Assembly (NCBI GenBank): GCA_037576215.1
Contig: JBANDB010000008.1
Coordinates: 4,092,001-4,156,000, forward strand
Source of the DNA: Armillaria gallica
Taxonomy: Eukaryota; Basidiomycota; Agaricomycetes; Agaricales; Physalacriaceae
Reading direction: 5' to 3'
DNA length: 64,000 bases
This document shows positions 58,601 to 64,000 of the stretch, one piece after another. The position numbers were made by a program, and so were the translations under genes. The notes under the pieces are model-generated. The model saw only the letters and a program-made list of their open reading frames with translations, had not been told where the DNA came from and searched no databases. How positions within the stretch are numbered: the first letter of the stretch is position 1; the number at the start of each line of letters is the position of its first letter.

Positions 58601-58742
58601 TTCCTTCCTCAATATTGATCTTGAGGTCATATGGTCTATGCTCAGGGAGTTTCTTGGAGAGCGAGTCACTGAAAACATCAGCAAAGTCGTGATATTCTGC
58701 TGGTACATCTGTCATATCTGGCCGGGCCATGGAACTGGCCAT
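55686..58742 (-). CDS. pol: RT - RNase H - integrase - chromodomain polyprotein of young family D element
   Basis: 1018 open codons. RT at about 35-300: D140 in KLDLQHAYH, D204 and D205 in YLDD. RNase H at 340-470: D351, E393, D420, D463. Integrase: zinc finger H587, H592, C622, C625; core D655, D715, E751 (spacing 59 and 35); GPFEIL module at 886. A chromodomain spans about 943-1000 (YEIAQILDSKL, YRIQWLGYEG, FAWLPATEF). All catalytic residues expected in these families are present. It shares its frame with the protease upstream, separated by one TGA at 58808-58806. Chromodomains direct integration to marked chromatin in known chromoviruses. Confidence 0.96.
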   Translation of the reverse strand: MASSMARPDMTDVPAEYHDFADVFSDSLSKKLPEHRPYDLKINIEEGTSPSLGPIYSLSESELKALCEFIDDNIHSGFITPSRSPHGAPVLFVKKKTRELHLCVDFHGLNKISKKDRYPLPLISDLLDSVRSARIYTKLDLQHAYHLVCIAEGDEWKTAFQTRYGSFEWRVMPFGLTNAPMAFQRFVNDIFTDMLDVSIVVYLDDILIYSNDLAEHWQHVREVLHRLRVNGLYCKGSKCEFHWDSMEYLGYILSPEGLRMSEDKVKAILDWPVLWKVKDIQSFLGFANFYRRFIHEYSDIVIPLTRLTRKGTPWKFNNKCMATFNELKQAFTHAPILTHWVSNRQLVVETDASDYAIAAILSIYLDNGEIHPIAFLSRSLHNAELNYDTHDKELLAIFEAFKYWCHYLEGSADPINIVTDHKNLEYFSTTKILTRHQVRWSEYLSQFNLVIRFQLGKLGGTPDTLTRRGDVYPKERDSQYAAVNPHNFCPVFTQEQLSASLRATFLEGPTLCASAIMDIDKLHLDIKQAQSSDSMASDGFHLAKSSTPTFPSRWSLDESDILCLDNHIYVPDSEDIRLRVLQNNHNHILAGHFGQNKTLELVCRSYTWLQMREYICHYVKSCTICGCNKTPRHRPYGLLKPLLVLECLWDSISMDFIEQLLDSNRFTAILVVIDRASKQAIFIPTHDTINSEELAQLFVIHVFSKHGVPNHITSDCGSKFVSQFTRALAKALDMELHFTSGYHPEADGQTERANQTLEQYICIYCSYQQDNWDLLLPIAEFAYNNAPNASTGISPFFANKGYHPNITVHPEHDIASARARDFVVNLDELHQFLCDEITQAQSRYKIQADKCQNPAPPFKVGDRVFLSSKHIKTTHPTAKFTEKFLGPFEILAQPGSHSFTLKLLSDLHTIHPVFHVSQLEPVEENTIPNCTQPPPPPVEVDGEEQYEIAQILDSKLDRWFQCPLLYRIQWLGYEGTNKEFAWLPATEFSADKFIDDFHHRYSDKPGPLSKVTIRKSTI

Positions 58743-58805
58743 TCCGCTGATGCTAGGTGCAGAAGGTTGGAGGGTGTATTGTTGAGTTCCATCTTCAGCA
58801 CATGC

Positions 58806-59507
58806 TCAAACAAAAGCAGCCATGGAGATGATAGATATCTTGGGTGTAACTGTTGCAGAAAAGGAAGGGACGGTAGGGTAGGAATAGATGGGTTCGTATG
58901 GCGGCGGAGTCTGTTGGGATCTCGGAGTTGGCTTAGGAGCCGGGTTGGAATTAGGAATAGGAGTTGGATGAGGAATGTCTGCACGGTTAGATGCAGTTGC
59001 ATTGGATGCCGCGGAAGCGCTTGCAGGGGAAGAGACACCTGGTAATGGTGAACAGAAAGTGATACTGTGCTTTGCCCAGTCAATCAACGGATTGCAGCGG
59101 GAGAGCCAGTTGTATCCTAGAACAATGTTACAGGATGAATCTAGATGAGTGACATAGAAGTCGATAGAGATGATGTCTCCAGAAGGGAAATGGACTGGAA
59201 GGGTAATGGATTGAGAAATGTGAGATCCGGCGGAGCCGTCAAGGAGCTGAAGTTGGACAGGAGAGATAGGTTTGGTAGGAAGGTTGTGATCCTCAATGTA
59301 TTTGGAGTCGACAAAACAGTGGCTGGAACCAGAGTCAACCAAGGCAAGAAAACAAAGGATAGTAATGATTGGAGAGTCATCGGACTCCATACTGGAGCCA
59401 ACTTCAGAAGAGAGTGATACGGTTAGTGAATGGTTGGAAAGAGCAGTGGCATTGAGGGTGACAACCTCCGATGTGCGATTACAGTCAATGCAACCCTGAT
59501 CTCGCAT
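58806..59507 (-). CDS. Aspartic protease part of family D pol
   Basis: 233 codons in the same frame as the RT polyprotein. The active site is [12 protein letters not shown] with D58, and the second block is [19 protein letters not shown] at 126-145, both typical of Ty3 retropepsins. A proline-rich linker follows ([17 protein letters not shown]). The frame ends in TGA where CGA fits (FV-stop-ACAEDG). It is in the -1 frame relative to gag and overlaps the gag end around 59507-59535, so a -1 frameshift may have joined them; the slippery site was not identified. Confidence 0.88.
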   Translation of the reverse strand: MRDQGCIDCNRTSEVVTLNATALSNHSLTVSLSSEVGSSMESDDSPIITILCFLALVDSGSSHCFVDSKYIEDHNLPTKPISPVQLQLLDGSAGSHISQSITLPVHFPSGDIISIDFYVTHLDSSCNIVLGYNWLSRCNPLIDWAKHSITFCSPLPGVSSPASASAASNATASNRADIPHPTPIPNSNPAPKPTPRSQQTPPPYEPIYSYPTVPSFSATVTPKISIISMAAFV

Positions 59508-59527
59508 GGAGGATACAGGGCTGCCCT

Positions 59528-61021
59528 CTAGTTTTCCAGCTCCGACGGAGCCAGATCCTCAGAGGCAGGAGCAGGTTCTTCAACTTCTGTGGCACAGCCT
59601 TTAGTGGAGGCTGCAGCCTTGCATTTGTTGCAGTCCTTGGTCTTGTGCTTGCTTCCACAGAACATACAGAGATTGTTCTTCTAGCGATGGTCCTTCTCTT
59701 CTTGAGTGAGGTGTCCATCCTTGCCTAGCTTGTCAGCATAGGGCTTAGGGTTCGAAGCGGATCCTGAGGAATTGGAATCGGAAGACTTTGGAGCTGATCC
59801 AGAAGTCAAAGAACTGGAGTTGGAATTGGAACCCTTGGATTTAGGGTTGTTGGAATATGAACCAGAGGACTTGTTTTCCTGGTTTTCATGGGATATCTCA
59901 GTCCTCTGAGTCCAATAGCATGCGTTGAGTTCTTAGGCTAGGAAACGCATGTCACAGAGGTTGTTAGGTTTCCCGTGGTGAGCCATATCATCCTTAATGC
60001 ATGTACAAAGTCTGCGGTAGAAAGCATGGTGAAGGGAATTGTCGCTGTAGCCAACTTGGGAGGCATATTGATTGAACTGAACCATATACTTCATGATTTG
60101 GTCTCTGTCGCACATATGGAGATGTTCGAGGGCATCCTTGGCATCTCCGATAGCATCGAAAGGACCAAAGTTGGTTCGAAGTTCGTCAAGGAAGGCAGTG
60201 TAAGAGTATTGCCATGCCGCCAGATTCCGCAGATTGGGATGGAGGATGTCTGGTTCAAACCAGTCAAGAGTGGTGCCGGAAAGGAAGGAGATGGCATAGT
60301 TGACTTTGCTGGCATCCACCGCAAAAGCAGTGGGTCTGTCATTAAAGTTCAACTGAAGCGAGACAATGAAAGCCTTAAGCTTCCATGGGTTGGAGCCGTC
60401 AAATGTATCAGGTTCTTTGACCTTGGTACAGATGTTGTTGGGTTGAGGATTGTTTAGCGAAGTGGAAACCCCATGCAACAGGTTCATGAATTCTCATAAG
60501 AATTCTTGCTTGTTGGGAATATTGTTGTTGGGTCCACCCGGTCCTCCTGGTCTATTGGGACCTCCAGATCCTCCGAGGCCTCCGGGACCACCAGGACCAC
60601 CTGGTCCTCCTGGTCCATTGAGGCTGCCAGGGCCTCCAGGTCCATTCGGGCTACCTGGGGAGTCGGATCCATCATCACCCTGGTTGTGTCGATTCGGAGG
60701 ATGAGTGGGGGTATCGGTTTCACCTCCAGAATCATCAGATCCCGTGGTGTCCGTTTGTTCCCCATTGGAGGTGGGTGGAGGTGCTGGGGTGTGTGGATCC
60801 AGATTTTCTTGGTATCCATCGAATATGCCTGTCCTTCGGTGACATAGAAGGTCGTCAGGTGGCGGAGTATCGAAAGGGTTAGGAGAACCGTAGTTGTCGG
60901 ATTGACGAGCAGTGAAACTGGAGTGGCTGTAGGTTTCCCTACGGGATGGTTGTTCTCTGACGGAGGCCAATCTGAAGAGTTCTGGATTTTCCTTAGATGC
61001 GGATGCTACTATGTCTTCCAT
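59528..61021 (-). pseudogene. gag: Gag of young family D element, with three in-frame stops
   Basis: One frame of about 497 codons interrupted by TGA 60496-60494, TAA 59935-59933 and TAG 59683-59681. N-terminus: disordered, with a collagen-like Gly/Pro repeat at about 60530-60700 ([10 protein letters not shown]). Middle (60487-59933): capsid-like region with TFDGSNPWKLKAFIVSLQL, SFLSGTTLDWFEPDIL and QFNQYASQVGYSD. C-terminus: knuckle CMFCGSKHKTKDC (59668-59630, C-x2-C-x3-H-x4-C). The stops fit CGA to TGA and CAA to TAA changes. The family needs all these parts for particle assembly, so this copy cannot make full gag without a helper. Confidence 0.88.
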
Positions 61022-61135
61022 GGAAAAGATTGGTGTTTTTCACTTTGGGCCTTCGCCTGTCTCTGGAGAGTAAGTGTATGTGGTTGTCATGATTTAGAGA
61101 AAAAAATTGACTCAAGGGGTTGAGTTCGAATATAC

Positions 61136-61651
61136 TGTTAGGGATGTGCCAAATAGACAAAGGTAACTCACATGAGCGGAAGTCTACAGAGTGCATGGGC
61201 TTTGGCGAAGCTATTAGCAACGTCACCCTTGAGCCGAAGCCCTAAGATTGGATTGCGGAGCGGAGTCCACGGAGAGCGAAGGTTTGGATAGAGAGTAAAG
61301 GTAGTCCAACAGAGCGGAGGCCGTGGACTTGGGGAGCAATAGATTAGACTTGGAGTCAGAGAGATTTGGCTAAACCAAGTTGATATTCGAACTGAGTATC
61401 TACAAGTAATTCTACAGTATATATATGAGTAGATAAATCTGAGTCGGAGTCCAATGGACTCCGGTGGAGGTCTGTTCGCTACCGAATTCGGGTTCTAGAA
61501 TTAATATGTGAAATTGTGAAATGAAATGATAAATGAAATATCAAATGGGGCATAGTCATGGTATGTGGTTGGAGGCCGTGGAGTCCGGTGCTGGTGTTAG
61601 GATTGAAGTTGGACTGGGTGTGAAGCGGAGTCCGGTGGCATGCACGTAACA
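61136..61651 (-). repeat. 5' LTR of young family D element
   Basis: 516 bp, same length as the left LTR. TATATATA at 61419-61426 lies about 230 bp into the LTR from its transcription-side edge and could serve the minus-strand genomic transcript. The bases just inside (minus strand GTATATTCGAACTC) do not start with TGG, so the primer site is not of the usual tRNA 3'-end type or is altered. Confidence 0.96.
61419..61426. promoter_or_regulatory. TATA-like box of family D LTR
   Basis: TATATATA, conserved in the other LTR (53191) and in the old copy. Being palindromic it could serve either strand; in the left LTR it lies about 380 bp before the ATG of the antisense gene, which might use it. Inference from position only. 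Confidence 0.4.
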
Positions 61652-64000
61652 TAACTGCACTATACAAAGCTCACAGCTGAAATGCAAAATGATTGGCATA
61701 ATCCCAGTGACCAGAGGCCTGTACCATATAACTGTTCCTAGAGCACCTCCACCCATGCCCAATACCTCCATTACTGCATCAGCCAAATGTCTTGTAACAA
61801 TGAGGGAGTTTCACAACCTTATGGGCCACCCAAGCAAAGTAGTTCTCATCATAATGACAAAATCTGGATCAACACTTGGCATCCACATTGATCTAGGGAT
61901 CAAGGTTGGGTTCTGCCAGGCATACATTCAAGCCAAAGCTTCCCGAAGGCCCTTCCTGAAGATCAGTCTAGAAAACAAGACAGCAAAAGCATATGGCAAC
62001 AAGGTCATGACAGATGTCTGGAGATTTGCCAACACTGAGTTAATTAATGGTTACAGATACAGCAACACCTACCAGGATGTCTCATCATGGAAGGAAAAGG
62101 TCTACTTCATAAAGAAAAAGTCTGAATCATACTCACACTACCAGAAGTATGAGCCTTGGGAAAAAGTGCAATGTGGTGTAAAGAACATATAGATACTTGG
62201 CTCAGACCAAGGGGGAGAGTTCATGAGCAAGGAATTCAAAGACCACCTTGATCACACTAGAACAGCATGTCATTTAACTGTCCATAACTCACCCCAATCC
62301 AATGAAATGGCAGAGTATAGCAACCACTCACATCTTGAAGGTGCTTGAGCTATGCTTATCAAGGCAGGGCTACTACTGTATCTATGGGTTGAGGCTGTAT
62401 CACACAAAGTATGGCTAAAGAACAGGACACCCCACAGTGCATTAGAGAGCAATATCACCTCACATGAGAAGACAACTCACCAGAAGCCTGACCTCTCTCA
62501 GCTATGCAAATTTGGGTGCACTGTCTGGGTGAAGAAGCTCAAGTGATGCAAACTCCAACCCCAGGCAGATGCTGGCTGTTTCATTGGCTTTGACAAAGAA
62601 TCCAAAGGCATTTGAGTGTACTGGCCTGAACAGAGAAGAGTCAGTGTTGAAAGAGATGTTTATTTTGACAATGAAAAGACACTCAAGTCTGAAGACATCA
62701 AGATTGAGGGGGAGACAGTAACAAACCCCAATCCAGCCACTCCCAACTTGAGCCTGAAGCCCAAAAGTCAAGCAGATGAACCTGAAATCCCCAAAGCTGT
62801 ACTGGATATGCCTTATGAACACTCACTATCACCACTCACACCACCTCTCAACAGTCCTAGTTCTGCTCCACACAAGCAATGTGTCCAAATCACAGATAAC
62901 ACTGAAGATCAAGAGGATCCTGAACCTCTCAGCAGAGGACATCATTCCAGAAGAAAGCCAGACAGATTCTACAATGATAACCAACTGTCAAAGTAATCTG
63001 CAACAAAGCACACCCTTATCATCGAAGATGAAAGGAGCACTGAGTCAAAGACAGAGCTTGAAGCCAAAGAAGAAGAGTGGTTTGCTGGCCTATAGATGTT
63101 TGCATTTGCAATGAACTATGGAGAGCCTGAGAGCCTGCAGGAGGCACTGAAAGGAGACAAGGTGAGGGAATGGAAGCAAGCAATAGGAGATGAGCTGGAC
63201 AAAGTCAAAGCCCTGGAAACTTAGGAGATAATTCCCAGGCCACACAGTGCCAATGTGGCCAAATGCCAATACACCTTCTGAGCCAAAAAGGATGAGATGA
63301 ACAGAATTGTACACTGCAAAGCACACCTTGTTCTCAAAGGCTTCTTTCAAATATATGGCATCGACTTTCATAAAACCTTTACCTCAACTGTTTGACTCAT
63401 GACCCTCTGTATTCTGCTATCTGTTGCAGCCAGTAAGGGCTCAGCAATCCAACAAGCTGACATCAAAAATGCCTACCTACAAGCTGAGCTCAAAAAAACC
63501 ATCTACATGGAACTCCCTCCCATGTACAACTTGTTCTAAACCATTCCCAAACACCTGAAGAGCAAGCAACTAGTATTCAAGCTCCTCAAACCTCTCTGCA
63601 GCAGCCATCAGGGCACAAACAAGTGATACAACAAGCTAAAGGGTGTTTTCATGCAGCTAGGATATCAAGTATGCCTTTCAGATGAAACCATATTCTACAG
63701 ATTTGATGGCAACAGGTACACCATTGTCACTGCTGCTACCAATGACTTCATTATCATAGCTAACTAAGACAAATCTGTGACACTTGTCAAGAAGCAGCTT
63801 AGTGAGCACTTCAAAATGACTGATCTCAGCACCCTTCACTAGCTGCTTGGCATTGGCATAAAGCATGATCTTACCACAAGGACCATCACACTAGATCAGT
63901 ATGGCTACCTCAATGCAATAATCAAGGACATGGGTCTAGAAAATGCCAGAACAGTTACAACACCACTCAAGCCTAGAGTCAACCTCAGCTATGACTCACC
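61652..64000 (+). pseudogene. Copia-2 integrase and RT, right part, truncated by window edge
   Basis: It continues copia-2 after the nested element. GAG-pre-integrase: REFHNLMGHPSKVV (61810). Integrase: GSDQGGEFMSKEFKDH (62200) and HNSPQSNEMAEYSN (62285), then AMLIKAGLLLYLWVEAVSHK and SQLCKFGCTVWVKKLK (62350-62545). Linker (62616-62996) is proline/serine-rich. RT: ALKGDKVREWKQAIGDELDK (63148), HCKAHLVLKGFFQIYGIDFH, QQADIKNAYLQAELKKTIYM (63450), and the palm motif reads A-T-N-D instead of Y-V-D-D near 63740, so RT is dead. RNase H lies outside the window. Stops are scattered in a mostly single frame. Confidence 0.9.

Larger units (their letters stand above)
52904..61656 (-). mobile_element. 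Ty3 family D, young nearly complete copy with antisense accessory gene
   Basis: Bounds are set by two 516-bp LTRs (52909-53424, 61136-61651) and a 5-bp target duplication, TAATT left and TAACT right, differing by one transition. Minus-strand order: 5' LTR (right), gag 61021-59528, protease 59507-58806, RT-RNase H-integrase-chromodomain 58742-55686, then a plus-strand gene 53577-55352, polypurine tract 53425-53437, 3' LTR (left). Removing the element and one duplication joins the copia-2 reading frame across the site. Damage is limited to a few in-frame stops. It is a chromovirus-type element with an unusual opposite-strand gene. Confidence 0.95.

Noticed and set aside
54687..60496. TGA recoding (selenocysteine or altered code) because several frames continue through TGA
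   Set aside because: TAA and TAG stops are also present, related copies show sense codons, and the LTRs prove strong CG deamination, which turns CGA into TGA.
60450..60847. Plus-strand collagen-like frame rich in GPPGPP
   Set aside because: It is the reverse reading of the Gly/Pro repeat in gag; gag on the minus strand has family-specific capsid and knuckle motifs in the same frame.

Overview
The window looks like repeat-only chromatin from a basidiomycete fungus, most likely an Agaricomycete. I saw no intact host gene, tRNA or rRNA. The inference rests on the mix of element families: Ty3/gypsy and Ty1/copia retroelements of mushroom type, a KDZ transposase with a CxC5/CxC6-like partner, hAT transposases with LMEALQ-type C-termini, Tnp2/CACTA- and Plavaka-like fragments, and a DUF6698-like gene. 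Candidate introns are about 42-55 nt with GTATGT-like donors and CTGAC branch points. Species cannot be told from this sequence.

Layout. 0-7.2 kb: an LTR-A element running off the left edge, a decayed minus-strand Ty3 element, and an LTR-A copy split by a solo LTR-B. 7.4-17.1 kb: three hAT remnants, with a minus-strand CxC5/CxC6 fragment inside the first. 17.1-20.1 kb: a Tnp2/CACTA-like fragment and LTR-B copy 2. 20.4-27.8 kb: two decayed Ty3 pol genes, the second split by a solo LTR-C with target duplication AGTAT. 28.1-32.3 kb: a Plavaka-like C-terminus, a DUF6698-like pseudogene and a KDZ transposase. 33.2-37.1 kb: an old, deleted copy of Ty3 family D carrying a nested solo LTR-A (target duplication GGTTG). 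37.1-41.9 kb: copia-1. 43.7-48.2 kb: a Tnp2/CACTA-like element flanked by dense ACTAGT motifs and interrupted by solo LTR-C copy 2. 48.5-51.3 kb: two unrecognised coding-like remnants. 51.7-64 kb: copia-2, split by a nearly complete copy of Ty3 family D (52909-61651; two 516-bp LTRs; 5-bp target duplication TAATT/TAACT).

The most interesting item is family D. On the minus strand it has gag, protease and a 1018-codon open RT-RNaseH-integrase-chromodomain frame. Between pol and its 3' LTR, on the opposite strand, it carries a further gene of about 590 codons: a charged coiled coil, a six-cysteine cluster spaced like a fungal Zn2Cys6 finger, a second short coiled coil and a C-terminal domain with an acidic tail. 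The old copy at 33-37 kb has the same antisense gene in the same place, with all six cysteines and a similarly placed intron-like segment, so it is a heritable part of the family. Because it is antisense to the genomic RNA, an intron there would escape splicing during retrotransposition.

Decay style: the two LTRs of the young copy differ at about 35 positions by hand alignment, all but one transitions, nearly all swapping CG with TG or CA. Several in-frame stops in otherwise open genes are TGA where CGA would fit. The central 45 kb has very few CG dinucleotides. This points to methylated-CpG deamination acting on nested repeats.
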